A stretch of DNA of 64,000 nt from Pseudomonadota bacterium. Its GTDB lineage: Bacteria > Pseudomonadota > Gammaproteobacteria > Competibacterales > Competibacteraceae. The translations under genes were made by a program, and so were the position numbers. The notes beneath the pieces were generated by a model, which did not search any database, was not told the origin of the DNA, and saw only the letters and a program-made list of their open reading frames with translations. Shown piece by piece: positions 50,901 to 59,455 of the stretch. The stretch is taken from positions 1-64,000 of the forward strand of contig JAKLIY010000014.1 in assembly GCA_022709365.1 (NCBI GenBank), given 5' to 3'. Position 1 is the stretch's first letter, and every line of letters begins with the position of its first letter.

Positions 50901-51163
50901 AGCAGCGAGCGCTGGGTCGAACCGGTGCGCTGGGTGCGATACCAGTAGGACGCGGGCCGACGCCCCGCTTCTTCCCGAGCATCGCCAGTTTGCGTGTCGT
51001 ACACCCAATGCCGGTCCGGCTCCAGATAGGGACTGCACAGGATCGGTTTGGAAACCGGTTGAATTGGAATCTCTTGCTGGGCCGGGTCGGCAGCTTTTTT
51101 ACGATAAGACTCCCTCCCCCCTTGTGGGGTCGGGTCGGGGTGGGGGGTGGAATTACGCGCCAT
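47993..51163 (-). CDS. res: Type III restriction enzyme Res subunit
   Basis: A 1056-residue helicase-nuclease. Walker A is MATGSGKT at residues 225-232, the DEAD-like box is LNDEAHHAYR, a VSVQMLTEGWDANNVTQILG motif VI region is present, and the C-terminal nuclease core reads PDFVVRLTSGLTLLLEIKGE, a PD...ExK site. It cuts unmodified DNA with the partner Mod after ATP-driven movement. Two stretches derive from genomic palindromes read in frame: residues 3-18 (PHPDPTPQGG) and about 200-215 (PNPPFSKGG), the latter just before Walker A. The start overlaps the mod stop by 11 nt. Confidence 0.92.
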   Translation of the reverse strand: MARNSTPHPDPTPQGGRESYRKKAADPAQQEIPIQPVSKPILCSPYLEPDRHWVYDTQTGDAREEAGRRPASYWYRTQRTGSTQRSLLAEEERDDLPLVNLLREDVRRWRDSNYRNATPVTRQLLAHWGRTDRPRRLFFCQQEAVETIIYLNEILASGHKTGFAPRLSPQDYHALLAGLRPSFITESEPRVFPTLSDPQSQIPPNPPFSKGGTERLALLRYGCKMATGSGKTVVMAMLIAWAFCNRGRVPGDARFPNAVLAVCPNLTIYERLQVLRTDRDDNYYRQFDIVPSQLMPELLKGRVLITNWHKFAPESPHAEGGKTWLVVDKGEESPDAFARRVLGELYERAPIMVLNDEAHHAYRPKPVEETSALTAEEKVEREEATVWVSGLDRLKASCGVKFVVDLSATPFYLGGSGYIEGSPFPWLVSDFGLVDAIESGIVKIPRLPVSDTTGKPEPKFFRLWQAIVSQLQPGEKLPGGKPKPEVIWREAQDALTTLASQWQERASYLQDAKPGQEQAPPVMIIVADNTQIAELFYRNISGEQTMEIVEAHDEAESTDDEEGTASRKKKPRTRTVYGTGQLFPELFSNREGFRPTLRIDSRLLAEAESDDAKTSRKEAAQALRQIIDTVGKIGQPGEQVRCVVSVQMLTEGWDANNVTQILGLRAFLSQLLCEQVVGRGLRRMDYTVDPETGLLTEEYVDIYGVPFSVIPFRGRQTQAAAPEDQPKNHVHADEAHQHYEIRFPIVEGYAFALRNNIVTAKVGAIEPLSLAPDLTPTAVFVKPQVGYQVGNPSVAGGFATATQDREAYYASTHLQTIQFEITRLIVAALSEGIEGATPKLRLQGRHQLFPQVFRIVDAYVTQRVNFNGCHPCELGLETYVRRIVERLTAAIEPDTSGGEPPLLPRLNRYKPIGNTGEVNFKTTRPCVPTIRSHINQVVADTGSWEQATVFRLEQATNVVACYARNDHLELSIPYEYLGITHAYFPDFVVRLTSGLTLLLEIKGEEREKDRAKHQAAQRWVSAVNHWGQLGQWAFHACRNPQTVIEEIKPLASSKIA
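50519..50565. repeat. Palindromic repeat inside res
   Basis: The core palindrome at 50528-50549 has 10-bp arms (CCCCCCTTTT and complement) around GA, with the flank GGTTAGGAGGGAT typical of this repeat. It is read in frame as PNPPFSKGG without breaking the gene. Confidence 0.8.
51109..51155. repeat. Repeat at the res start/mod end
   Basis: A C-rich/G-rich fold-back (CTCCCCCCTTGTGGGG and GGGTCGGGGTGGGGGG). It supplies codons 3-18 of res and lies against the 11-nt overlap with mod. Confidence 0.65.
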
Positions 51164-54100
51164 AAGTCGCTTGCCCCTCCAGCCGCAACACGCGCATGAC
51201 TTCGTTGCCGCGTGGATCGATCACTTTGACCGCGACGCGCTGATGTTTACCCGCCGCAAAAGGCAGGGACTCCGTGCCCGACAGCGCTTCAAAGGCGGAT
51301 TCATCGACGACCGATTTCAGCGCTTTTGCCAGCTTTTCCCACGCGCTCTTGTCCGGGAAGAACGCCTGGGTGATGCAGAACACCCGCCCGTCGTAGTCGG
51401 TATCGACGAACCACGCGGCGACCTTGTCCACCTTCGTAGCCAGAATGGTGTTTTCGACCGGGTTATAGATATCGACGCCTTCCAGCGTCACGGTGAACAG
51501 GCTGTCGTCGGCGGGGTTCAAAGCCACGCGCGGGCTGCCGAACACTGAGAACAACTGGGCGTTGGGCGTGTCCTTGAGCAGATTGCCCATGTTGACATCG
51601 GGGCGGATATGGGCCAGATGGCAACGGACTCGCGGGTTCGGATCGTCCTGAATCGTGGCCTGGGCGGCGGCATCGAACGAGAAGCCGGCAAATACCAGAT
51701 TGTCAAAGCCGCGTCTGGCCGCGTAGAACAGCGCGTTTTCCACCTGCCAGGCGGTCACCGGCCCAAACTCCGGCCCGATTGACACTGCCACCGACGCTTT
51801 ACTCCCCTCTCCTGTCGGTGGGAGAGGGGCCGGGGGAGAGGGCAACTCCCATTCCCCTTCGGCGTGCAGGAACTCCTCGCCCATCGGGGACAGCCGGGAA
51901 AACACCGCGACCTTGTTGTTGGGGAAGCGCACGCCATCGGCGGCCAGCAGCCGGATCATCTTGTCGAGGAACGCCTCGGTATTCTGCGGCGCATCGGCGA
52001 CTGATTCCGCCGCGAAGCCGTCCAGGTCCTCATCCGCGCCAGCCATCGGCGAAGGCTCGTCGAGCGTCAGTTCCGACGGCATCACCGCTTCCATGGTGAA
52101 CGGCCCGGAGACGCGCACGACGTTCTTGCGAATGCGTGGCTTGTCCACCAATTCCTCGTTGTCGGCATTGGCGGCGATGGCGGCGTTGACCTCGTCCATC
52201 TTGGCGCGCCAGGCGGTGCGGTAAGCGGTCAGTGCGGTTTGCAAGTCTTGCGGCCAGTCCGGGTCAGTATCGAAAGGCGCTTCCCATTCATACCAGCCGG
52301 GGAAAGCGGCATCGACGGTCAGCTTGATCTTCGGATCACGGTTCGCCGGCGGCAACAGCCAGCGGCGACGATCCGCTTCGGTAATGGCCCGTTTGCCTTC
52401 GGTTTTCTGCTTGGCGGCGAGCTTGGTAGCCAGTTTCTGGCGCAGGTCTTTGCCAACCTTGCCCACTTCGGCATTCAACGCCACTAGCGCCGCATCCAGT
52501 CCCGGTTGATGACGGGCAAAAATGGCGTCAAGGGCGCTGTTCTGGGCGATAGATTTCAGCGTGACGTGGGGGACGGTTTCACAATCGAGCGTGGCAATGC
52601 CGCCCGATGCGGTTTTCAGCCACTGACCTTTGGGATTGCGGCGGCGGTCATCGTCGTTGAGTTCGCGCAGGGCAAAGTAATCGAATTTTGCCGTCAGCAG
52701 GCGTTGACGGGCCAAGGCCAAGGCAACGCGGGAGGTGTCTATCGTGATCCAACGTCGGCCCCATTGCTCGGCGACGTAGGCGGTGGTGCCGGAACCGCAG
52801 GTCGGGTCGAGGACGAGATCGCCGGGGTCGGTGGTCATCAGGAGGCAGCGTTCAATGACCTGACTTGATGTTTGAACGACATACCGTTTGGGATCGGAGC
52901 GTGACTGAACTCCCCAGGTGTCTTCCCAGAAACTCGATAAAGGATAAACGGGAAAGTCCTCAAGGTATCGAACAAACGCGATCGACCGACCCTCTTGAAC
53001 TATACGGCGCGCACCGATTAGTCGTGCGATCCCGGACTGGTTTGTTTTCCAGTAACCACTTCTTGGGACGCATACCACACCCTCAAAGTCGACATCGAAT
53101 GCGGAGTTTTCGCCACCGCTTTGTGAAACCATCGGACTCGGCCTGAATCGCTTACCGTCTGCGAACACGGATGCCGGCCCTCGCTCCCCGGAGGCACATT
53201 CAACGCTTGTATATTTTGAGGCACCCTCACCGCCAATTTCCTTTCCAGAAAACAACTGGCGAAACTTGACGCGCTGACGGTCACGAGCAAACCAGAGCAA
53301 GTAGTCGTTGGTCCTTGATAACAAAATGCTGGTTTGACTACTTGTGGTCACAAATGGGATCACCGCGCAGAAATTCTCCGCCCCAAAAACCTCATCCATC
53401 ACCATTCGCACCCGATGCAGATTCTCATCCGAAATCTGCACGAAGATCGAGCCGCTGTCCGCCAGCAACTCCTTCGCCACGATCAACCGGTCGCGCAAAT
53501 AAGCCAGATAGGAATGCACGCCCAGCGTCCAGGTATCGCGGTACGCCTTGACCATTTCCGGCTCGCGGGTCAGGTCAGATTCCTTGTCTTTGACATCCCG
53601 CTTGCCCACTTCCGGCTGGAAGTTCGACGCGAATTTGATCCCGTAAGGCGGATCGACATAAATCATCTGCACTCGCCCGGCCAGGTTCTCACGCCGCGCC
53701 AGTGACGCCATCACCTGCAAGCTGTCGCCCAGGATCATACGATTGGCCCAGTCGATATCGTGCTGATAGAACTGCACCGCCTCGCGGTAGCTCAACTTGG
53801 GATCAGCAAACAGATCGCGCTGCACATCCTGCCGCGCCGCCACCTTGACGATAGCCTGCGCCGCAATGCGCTCATGCATGTGCAGGGCCACCGGCTCCAC
53901 CTCGAACCCGCGCTTTTCCCGCTTGCCGGCCCACTCCAGCCACGGCTGTTGTTGACGCAGCGCCTCAGCCAACAGCGCGATTTCTTCACGGGTCAGCGCC
54001 CGCTGTTGCGCCGTGGTGAGCAGTTCCGGCCACTGATCTGCCGCGCCGGAGTTATCGAAACGCAACACCGGCGGGCGGTGCGGGTCGTAGGCATAGCGAA

Positions 54101-54272
54101 TGCGCCGAGATTCTTCCAGCTTGCCCTGCGCGGCCAAACCCGCCGGTGGAATGTTGGTGCGCTTGGCGTCAAAGCGGTAATCAGCAATCAACTCCGGGGC
54201 TGGCGCGGGATCTTCAGCTTTTTTCCTGCCGCGTGCGGCCATGAATTCTCCCTGTTCAGTTTTTATGCCCAC
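51153..54272 (-). CDS. mod: Type III-like DNA methyltransferase Mod
   Basis: A 1039-residue adenine methyltransferase. DPPY is at residue 207, with motif I DPTCGSGTT at residue 489; this order is the beta class used by type III enzymes. The target-recognition part lies between them. The C-terminal 450 residues are an extra domain of unknown role, making the protein longer than classical Mod (about 650). A repeat-derived stretch (PPAPLPPTGEGS) occurs near residue 815. It overlaps the upstream Uma2 gene by 10 nt and the downstream res gene by 11 nt, so all three are translationally coupled. Confidence 0.92.
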   Translation of the reverse strand: MGIKTEQGEFMAARGRKKAEDPAPAPELIADYRFDAKRTNIPPAGLAAQGKLEESRRIRYAYDPHRPPVLRFDNSGAADQWPELLTTAQQRALTREEIALLAEALRQQQPWLEWAGKREKRGFEVEPVALHMHERIAAQAIVKVAARQDVQRDLFADPKLSYREAVQFYQHDIDWANRMILGDSLQVMASLARRENLAGRVQMIYVDPPYGIKFASNFQPEVGKRDVKDKESDLTREPEMVKAYRDTWTLGVHSYLAYLRDRLIVAKELLADSGSIFVQISDENLHRVRMVMDEVFGAENFCAVIPFVTTSSQTSILLSRTNDYLLWFARDRQRVKFRQLFSGKEIGGEGASKYTSVECASGERGPASVFADGKRFRPSPMVSQSGGENSAFDVDFEGVVCVPRSGYWKTNQSGIARLIGARRIVQEGRSIAFVRYLEDFPVYPLSSFWEDTWGVQSRSDPKRYVVQTSSQVIERCLLMTTDPGDLVLDPTCGSGTTAYVAEQWGRRWITIDTSRVALALARQRLLTAKFDYFALRELNDDDRRRNPKGQWLKTASGGIATLDCETVPHVTLKSIAQNSALDAIFARHQPGLDAALVALNAEVGKVGKDLRQKLATKLAAKQKTEGKRAITEADRRRWLLPPANRDPKIKLTVDAAFPGWYEWEAPFDTDPDWPQDLQTALTAYRTAWRAKMDEVNAAIAANADNEELVDKPRIRKNVVRVSGPFTMEAVMPSELTLDEPSPMAGADEDLDGFAAESVADAPQNTEAFLDKMIRLLAADGVRFPNNKVAVFSRLSPMGEEFLHAEGEWELPSPPAPLPPTGEGSKASVAVSIGPEFGPVTAWQVENALFYAARRGFDNLVFAGFSFDAAAQATIQDDPNPRVRCHLAHIRPDVNMGNLLKDTPNAQLFSVFGSPRVALNPADDSLFTVTLEGVDIYNPVENTILATKVDKVAAWFVDTDYDGRVFCITQAFFPDKSAWEKLAKALKSVVDESAFEALSGTESLPFAAGKHQRVAVKVIDPRGNEVMRVLRLEGQATYGA
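51804..51829. repeat. Palindromic repeat inside mod
   Basis: CCCCTCTCC and GGAGAGGGG flank an 8-nt loop. The element with its flank is read in frame near residue 815 of Mod and inserts a Pro/Ala/Gly-rich stretch between otherwise ordinary sequence. Confidence 0.8.
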
Positions 54273-54832
54273 AGGTCAGCCAGTGGAAACGCAATCGCGT
54301 CGAAAGGAACCGCGCTGACTTGATCAGCTTCCTGATGAACGCCTTCCAACTGCCAGCGCCCGTTGCTCAATACAAACACTTCCAGCGTATGCAGCGCGGG
54401 GTCAATCAGCCATAGAAAGGGAATGCCCTGTTGGGCGTAAATCGGCATCTTGTCCACCCGGTCGGTGCGCGCCGTACTGGGCGAGAGAATTTCACAGACC
54501 CAGTCCGGCGGCAGGGTGAAAAAGGCGATATCCGGGATGACCGGCAAGCGTTCCCGCCGCCAACCGGCTAAATCGGGTACGAGGATGTGCGGCCCCAGAT
54601 GCAATTCCGGTTCATCCAGAATCCACCAACCACCTGGACCCCCGCGCCCTTTATGAAATGGCCCAACCAATTCATCGCCGAGAGCAGAACTGGTTACCGC
54701 ATGTTTGGGCGCCGGGCGTGGATGGGTAATCAATTGGCCGTGAATGATCTCCCCAACAAGGTTATCGGGCAGATCAAACAGGTCTTCGTAAGTTGCGAAT
54801 TGATGAGAGGGCGTCTTAATGTCAGGGTTCAT
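54263..54832 (-). CDS. Uma2-family (DUF820) PD-(D/E)XK nuclease-like protein
   Basis: A 189-residue Uma2 protein. The family core is TYEDLFDLPDNLVGEIIHGQL, then the active-site-like ILVPDLAGW, PDWVCEILSPSTARTDRVDK and YAQQGIPFLWLIDP. These proteins share the restriction-endonuclease fold; their natural role is unclear. The ATG lies inside the end of livG (an 11-nt overlap, ATGAACCCTGA) and the stop overlaps the mod start, so it is locked between a transport gene and a methyltransferase. Whether it takes part in the restriction system is unknown. Confidence 0.88.
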   Translation of the reverse strand: MNPDIKTPSHQFATYEDLFDLPDNLVGEIIHGQLITHPRPAPKHAVTSSALGDELVGPFHKGRGGPGGWWILDEPELHLGPHILVPDLAGWRRERLPVIPDIAFFTLPPDWVCEILSPSTARTDRVDKMPIYAQQGIPFLWLIDPALHTLEVFVLSNGRWQLEGVHQEADQVSAVPFDAIAFPLADLWA

Positions 54833-55589
54833 CTTCAGCGCCTAAATACGCCTCGATCACTTTCGGATCATGGCGCACCTGTTCCGGCGGCCCTTCAGCG
54901 ATTTTGCCGCCGTATTCCAGCACCACCAGTTTCTCGCAGGCCCGCATCACCAGACGCATATCGTGTTCAATCAACAAGATCGTGACGCCGCGCTGCTGAA
55001 TTCGCCCGATCAGTCCAATCAACGCCTCGGTTTCTTGTTCATTCATGCCGCCCGCCGGCTCGTCGAGAATCAGCAGGCGGGGTTCCGTCGCCAGCGCCCG
55101 GGCGATTTCCAGCCGGCGCTGATCGCCATACGCCAGATTCCGCGCCATGGTCAGCGCCTGCGAGCCGAGGCCGACGAATTCCAGTTCCTGCAACGCCCGA
55201 TCCGTCGCTTCCTGCTCTTCGCGGCGTTGGGCCGGCAACCGCAACATGGCGCTCAAAATGCCGGAATGCATCCGATAATGGCGACCCGCCAACACATTCT
55301 CCAAGGCGGTCAACCGCTGAAAAAGCCGAATATTCTGAAAGGTGCGGGCGATGCCCAAGGCAATGATGCGGTGGGTGCGCAGGTCAGATAGCGATACGCC
55401 ATCAAACACCATGTCGCCCTGGTTAGGTCGATAATGGCCGGTAATCAGATTAAACACTGTGGTCTTACCCGCGCCGTTGGGACCGATCAGCCCCACCACC
55501 GCGCCCTTCTCGACGGTGAATGAGACCTCCTTGACCGCAGTCAGTCCGCCGAAGGTTTTTGTCAGGTGATGCAGGGTGAGCAGGTCCAT
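54822..55589 (-). CDS. livG: Branched-chain amino-acid ABC transporter ATPase LivG
   Basis: A 255-residue ATPase with Walker [10 protein letters not shown], the LivG-type signature [16 protein letters not shown] and Walker [16 protein letters not shown], followed by [20 protein letters not shown]. It pairs with LivF on the LivHM permease. The stop codon is shared in an 11-nt overlap with the Uma2 start. Upstream, 52 nt separate it from the DUF2283 gene. Confidence 0.95.
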   Translation of the reverse strand: MDLLTLHHLTKTFGGLTAVKEVSFTVEKGAVVGLIGPNGAGKTTVFNLITGHYRPNQGDMVFDGVSLSDLRTHRIIALGIARTFQNIRLFQRLTALENVLAGRHYRMHSGILSAMLRLPAQRREEQEATDRALQELEFVGLGSQALTMARNLAYGDQRRLEIARALATEPRLLILDEPAGGMNEQETEALIGLIGRIQQRGVTILLIEHDMRLVMRACEKLVVLEYGGKIAEGPPEQVRHDPKVIEAYLGAEDEP

Positions 55590-55641
55590 GGTCGGGATGT
55601 CAGCGATTTAGGATAGGCTTATGTGGAAAAATCCATCCGGG

Positions 55642-55917
55642 CTATGCGGCCTGAAGTAATGGCGCCAACTCAATATCATCCATCGGCAATAAGTCCAAAT
55701 CGCTGAGTACATGATTAATATCCGCTACGGTGACTTTCGTAGGCGCTGTGATTTCAATTCCAATGGGATTTCCGCTTGGACCAAAATCAATGACTATGCC
55801 TGGTTCAACTTTTAACGTGCGGCAACTTTTCTCCCCGGTCTTCCTCGGTAAATAGAGGTATGCAGCAATCGGCTGGCCATGACGAAACGTGACTTCCAAA
55901 TATAATTTTTTCATCAT
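55642..55917 (-). CDS. DUF2283 family small protein
   Basis: A 91-residue protein with the DUF2283 pattern: a beta-rich start (EVTFRHGQPIAAYLYLPR), VIDFGPSGNPIGIEI, and ITAPTKVTVADINHVL. DUF2283 proteins are often the second member of two-gene sets with a DUF4258-like partner and behave like antitoxin-type genes by arrangement, though no activity is established. Its start overlaps the stop of the upstream small gene by one base (TAATG). It lies in the livM-livG gap with lower GC than its neighbours. Confidence 0.8.
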   Translation of the reverse strand: MMKKLYLEVTFRHGQPIAAYLYLPRKTGEKSCRTLKVEPGIVIDFGPSGNPIGIEITAPTKVTVADINHVLSDLDLLPMDDIELAPLLQAA

Positions 55918-56126
55918 TAATCATTCCAAACTGGGTAGGCAGTTACAACCACAAGTAGCCTGCTAATTACATCCGGTTCAACGATAATTTCCCAAGCTTG
56001 TTCTTTATACCGCGTCCCTATCACCCAGCGGCTTTCGACAATATTTTTTCGGTATGAACAAGCATGCTGCAACATTGCTCTTAAATCGACTTCATTAAAC
56101 TGACGATCCTCCATGCGCTTGATCAA
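55917..56126 (-). CDS. DUF4258-like small protein with uncertain start
   Basis: At least 69 residues from a TTG, with HLIKRMEDRQFNEVDLRAML, WVIGTRYKEQAWEIIVEPD and a final VVVTAYPVWN, the pattern of DUF4258-like/RelE-shaped partners of DUF2283. The same frame reads upstream as PEWWDWELEFTP, which looks like the true conserved N-terminus, but no ATG, GTG or TTG precedes it before the stop that ends livM. The N-terminus may have been lost when the pair was joined to livM, or a rare start is used. Confidence 0.7.
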   Translation of the reverse strand: MIKRMEDRQFNEVDLRAMLQHACSYRKNIVESRWVIGTRYKEQAWEIIVEPDVISRLLVVVTAYPVWND

Positions 56127-56192
56127 GTGTGGAGTGAATTCCAGTTCCCAATCCCACCATTCTGGCCACCTTTTTTCAAAACCGCCTCCGAA

Positions 56193-57152
56193 TTATCGGC
56201 CCCGCGCCGGCAACAATCCCTGGGGCCGAACGATCATCATGATCATCATGACCAGGCCGAACACCAGCATCCGGGCGCTGGAAAATTCCCGGAACAGTTC
56301 CGGCAGGCCGATCACCAGAAATGACGCCAGCAGCACACCGGCCATATTGCCCGCTCCGCCGAGAATGACGATCATGAACAAGACGACCGATTCCCAGAAA
56401 CTAAATGATTCCGGGGAAATAATCGTCATTTTGGCGGCGAATAAAGTCCCTGCCATTCCCGCCCAGGCCGCGCCCAAACCAAAAACCGCCAGCTTGTAAT
56501 AAGCCGTGTTAACGCCGCTACCCTCCGCCGCGACCTCATCCTCGCGCAAATAATTCAGCGCCCGGCCAAACCGTGACTGCTTCAGGCGATAGAACAGGAA
56601 AATCGTCAGGGCAACGAAGCCCCAAATCAGGTAATAGAAATGCTGCGGCTGGCGAATCACGAAGCCAAATAGCTTAGGGCGGCTGATGCCAAAAATGCCG
56701 TTCGCGCCACCGGTAATACCAAAGACATCATTCACCAGCGCAATGCGCACAATCTCGCCGACGCCGATGGTGACAATGAGCAGATAATCGCCGCGTAAAT
56801 GTACAACGGGCCGCGCCACCGCCAGCGCAAACAGGCCGGCCACTAATCCACTCAACGGTAAAGTCCACAGAATGGGAATCTGATAGCGGGTGTTCAAAAT
56901 CGCCGCCGTATAAGCGCCCATGGCGTAAAAAGCGGCGTGACCCATATTAAACAATCCGGCCTCGCCCAAAATCAGGTTCAAACTCAGCGCCAGCAGTGCA
57001 TACAGGCCAATGCTGTTGAGTACGTCCACATGATAGGCATTCAGAAATAGCGGCGCGATAGTCATTAACACGGTGAACGCTACCACGAACGGCAGATCGA
57101 GACGGCCCATGATTTTATGGTGATATCCTGTTAAATATTCTATTTTTTTCAT
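56193..57152 (-). CDS. livM: Branched-chain amino-acid ABC transporter permease LivM
   Basis: A 319-residue membrane protein. LivM marks are LNLILGEAGLFNMGHAAFYAMGAYTAAI, the ATPase-contact segment LNYLREDEVAAEGSGVN and GGAGNMAGVLLASFLVIGLPE; the end is MIVRPQGLLPARGR, typical of this subunit. It forms the channel with LivH. A DUF4258-like gene begins within about 65 nt of its stop, and the AlbA_2 gene ends 57 nt before its start. Confidence 0.95.
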   Translation of the reverse strand: MKKIEYLTGYHHKIMGRLDLPFVVAFTVLMTIAPLFLNAYHVDVLNSIGLYALLALSLNLILGEAGLFNMGHAAFYAMGAYTAAILNTRYQIPILWTLPLSGLVAGLFALAVARPVVHLRGDYLLIVTIGVGEIVRIALVNDVFGITGGANGIFGISRPKLFGFVIRQPQHFYYLIWGFVALTIFLFYRLKQSRFGRALNYLREDEVAAEGSGVNTAYYKLAVFGLGAAWAGMAGTLFAAKMTIISPESFSFWESVVLFMIVILGGAGNMAGVLLASFLVIGLPELFREFSSARMLVFGLVMMIMMIVRPQGLLPARGR

Positions 57153-57209
57153 GATTTGCTTTTGAGCGTTTCCCCGTCTGCATACACTAACAAACTGAAC
57201 CCGCCAACA

Positions 57210-58412
57210 TCAAACATCCATTTTTAGCGCCTGCTTTGCCCAAATCCGCACTCGTAACTCTTCCCCCACCAACTCGAATTCCGGTTCCCGCCCGGACAGC
57301 AGGCGCGACAGGCGGATAATCAGCCGGGGAATGCCGGTACCGATGGCGCTCATGTAGCCCAGTTGAGTCAGCAAGGTGGCCAACCGTCGATTACGTTCCG
57401 CATGGACCCCCAGTCGGATGTTGTCCAGCGTGATCGAATTGGGTAATCGCCCGGGACTCCGTACCTCCACGCGATCGGCAAACACGAACAGGCGGATTTG
57501 CGAACCGCTCAGACTGTAATCACGATGAGCAACGGCATTCACTACGGCTTCGCCCAAAGCCTTGCGGTCATATAATGGGAGATCTTCCCGCTGGAATCCC
57601 AGTTCCCGCGCCGGCTGGCGGATATTTCGCTCCAGGAACAGGCGGGCGTCAGTGATGACCTGCGGCAACCGTCCGGTGATCTCGCGCCGATCCAGAATAT
57701 CGGCGTCTTCATCAAACCCGGCAAACGCCACCGCGGACAGCCGACTCTGCGGCATGAACCGTTGCGGATCAGCGCCGAAGACCAACAAGCCAGCGACGGT
57801 CAACCGCCATTCACCATCGACGTTGTCGGCCAGTCGCAGGTTTCTCAGCAAGGCTTCCACCGATAATTGGCTTTGTTCAAGATGATCGGCCAGCGGTAAA
57901 CCAAATTGGGCCTCGTGATAGGCCGCGAACGCCTCCAGCGCTAAATCATGCAGCGTCGTCTCCCAAACCGGGCTTTCATCGTAGTGCAACTCGCCAGCCG
58001 CCTGGGCGATGCGCATTAATTCTCGACCCGTTGCGTCTTTCTTGTCTTGGCCGACCCGGAGGTAAAACCGGCCACCTGCCGTGCGATACGGCTTCAAGCG
58101 GTTCAGGGCCGGCATTACGGTCAGGGCGACGATGTCGCGGTCTTCAACCGTGTGCTGCTCTAATACCGGGCTGATCGGTGGAATGCAGCGATCCCGGCAG
58201 AGATGGCTCAGTGTTTGGAAAACCTCGGCGCTGTTGGTTAAACCCACAATGGAACCGTTATCATCCACGCCGACATACAAACAGCCCCCCTCGCTGTTCG
58301 CAAAGGCGACGATCTCACCGGCGATACTTTCCAGATTTTCCAACTGGCGCTTAAATTCGCGGCACGGGCCTTCGCCTTGGGCAATGTCGGCCAATAGGTC
58401 ATGCGTGTTCAT
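57210..58412 (-). CDS. AlbA_2/Schlafen-type ATP-binding protein
   Basis: A 400-residue protein. The N-terminal AlbA_2 (Schlafen AlbA) domain has GPCREFKRQLENLESIAGEI then VAFANSEGGCLYVGVDDNG, and YRTAGGRFYLRVGQDKKDA. The C-terminal part has ALGEAVVNAVAHRDYSLSG, the HATPase_c_4-like segment, then GRLPNSITLDNIRLGVHAER and a winged-helix-like tail. These proteins bind nucleic acid and are widespread in accessory DNA; some relatives take part in RNA or phage responses. It is inserted in the liv operon between livH and livM, with 29 nt to the livH stop. Confidence 0.85.
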   Translation of the reverse strand: MNTHDLLADIAQGEGPCREFKRQLENLESIAGEIVAFANSEGGCLYVGVDDNGSIVGLTNSAEVFQTLSHLCRDRCIPPISPVLEQHTVEDRDIVALTVMPALNRLKPYRTAGGRFYLRVGQDKKDATGRELMRIAQAAGELHYDESPVWETTLHDLALEAFAAYHEAQFGLPLADHLEQSQLSVEALLRNLRLADNVDGEWRLTVAGLLVFGADPQRFMPQSRLSAVAFAGFDEDADILDRREITGRLPQVITDARLFLERNIRQPARELGFQREDLPLYDRKALGEAVVNAVAHRDYSLSGSQIRLFVFADRVEVRSPGRLPNSITLDNIRLGVHAERNRRLATLLTQLGYMSAIGTGIPRLIIRLSRLLSGREPEFELVGEELRVRIWAKQALKMDV

Positions 58413-58441
58413 TCAATCCTGCTCTTCCATCACCGGCGCAT

Positions 58442-59347
58442 CTAAACCTTGTCCGCCACTCGTTCGCCCAATAATCCCGTAGGCCGAACAATGAGAATCA
58501 GAATCAGCACCAGAAAGGCAATAGCGTCTTTCCAGGCAATAGAGATGTACGCCGCGCCTAATGCCTCGATCACTCCGAGTAATAAACCGCCGACCATCGC
58601 GCCGGGAATGTTGCCGATGCCGCCGAGAATCGCCGCAGTGAACGCCTTCATGCCGTAGACCCAGCCCATGGTGAAATTGATCTGGCCGTAATACAGCCCG
58701 ACCATCAGGCCCGCGACGCCGCCCAGCGCCGGCCCTAGCAGAAACACCAGCAGGATCACCCGGTTTACATCAATACCCATCAACCGCGCCGCGCCCTGAT
58801 CAATTGCCGCCGCGCGAATCGCCGTACCAATTTTAGTCTTCTGAATAAACAGATACAGGGCGATCATGATCAGCACCGAAGCCAGCACAATGAGAACCCG
58901 CATCAATGGCAGGTACAGGCCGAACACATGCAGCGTCGCTGCCGGCAGGATGTCATCGGGGTAAACCTGAAAGCGTGCGCCGTAAATCAGCATCAGGGTG
59001 TTTTGCAGGAAAATCGACGCGCCTAATGCGGATACCACCGCCGACAATCGGGGCGATTCCCGCAACGGGCGATAGGCGGCCCGTTCCAGAATCGCCCCCA
59101 GCACCGCAACTAATCCCATGACCATGAGCACCAGGACCAACACGCCCAGAGCAAATCCAAGTCGGTCGGTGAGCGCCAAAGAGGTCAGCAGGGTCAGGCC
59201 CAGATAAGCGCCGTAAGTGAATAAATCGCCATGAGCGAAATTGATCAGCTTGAGTACGCCATAAACCATGGTGTAGCCCAGGGCAATCAAGGCATAAATG
59301 CCGCCCACCGCCAAGCCGTTAGTGAGTTGCTGGAAAAATTCTTCCAT
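58442..59347 (-). CDS. livH: Branched-chain amino-acid ABC transporter permease LivH
   Basis: A 301-residue permease. It starts EEFFQQLTNGLAVGGIYALI with ALGYTMVYGVLKLINFAHGD and has the C-terminal coupling stretch FTAAILGGIGNIPGAMVGGL. The ATG is chosen by homology; an upstream TTG would add 18 unconserved residues, and neither start shows a good ribosome site. It pairs with LivM. A palindromic repeat separates it from livK. Confidence 0.93.
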   Translation of the reverse strand: MEEFFQQLTNGLAVGGIYALIALGYTMVYGVLKLINFAHGDLFTYGAYLGLTLLTSLALTDRLGFALGVLVLVLMVMGLVAVLGAILERAAYRPLRESPRLSAVVSALGASIFLQNTLMLIYGARFQVYPDDILPAATLHVFGLYLPLMRVLIVLASVLIMIALYLFIQKTKIGTAIRAAAIDQGAARLMGIDVNRVILLVFLLGPALGGVAGLMVGLYYGQINFTMGWVYGMKAFTAAILGGIGNIPGAMVGGLLLGVIEALGAAYISIAWKDAIAFLVLILILIVRPTGLLGERVADKV

Positions 59348-59455
59348 GAGAGGGTCGGAAAGCTTCAGATTGAAGGAAAAGAAATGCCGAGTTGCCGACA
59401 AATGCCCGCAGCCGTGAAATCGTTGATTTAGCGCTATTTTGCAACGAGACCTTCG

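Noticed and set aside
57210-58412. AlbA_2 protein as an ATP-dependent DNA helicase RecG
   Set aside because: Such proteins are often labelled that way, but no Walker A or helicase motifs are present; only the AlbA_2 and HATPase-like parts are seen.
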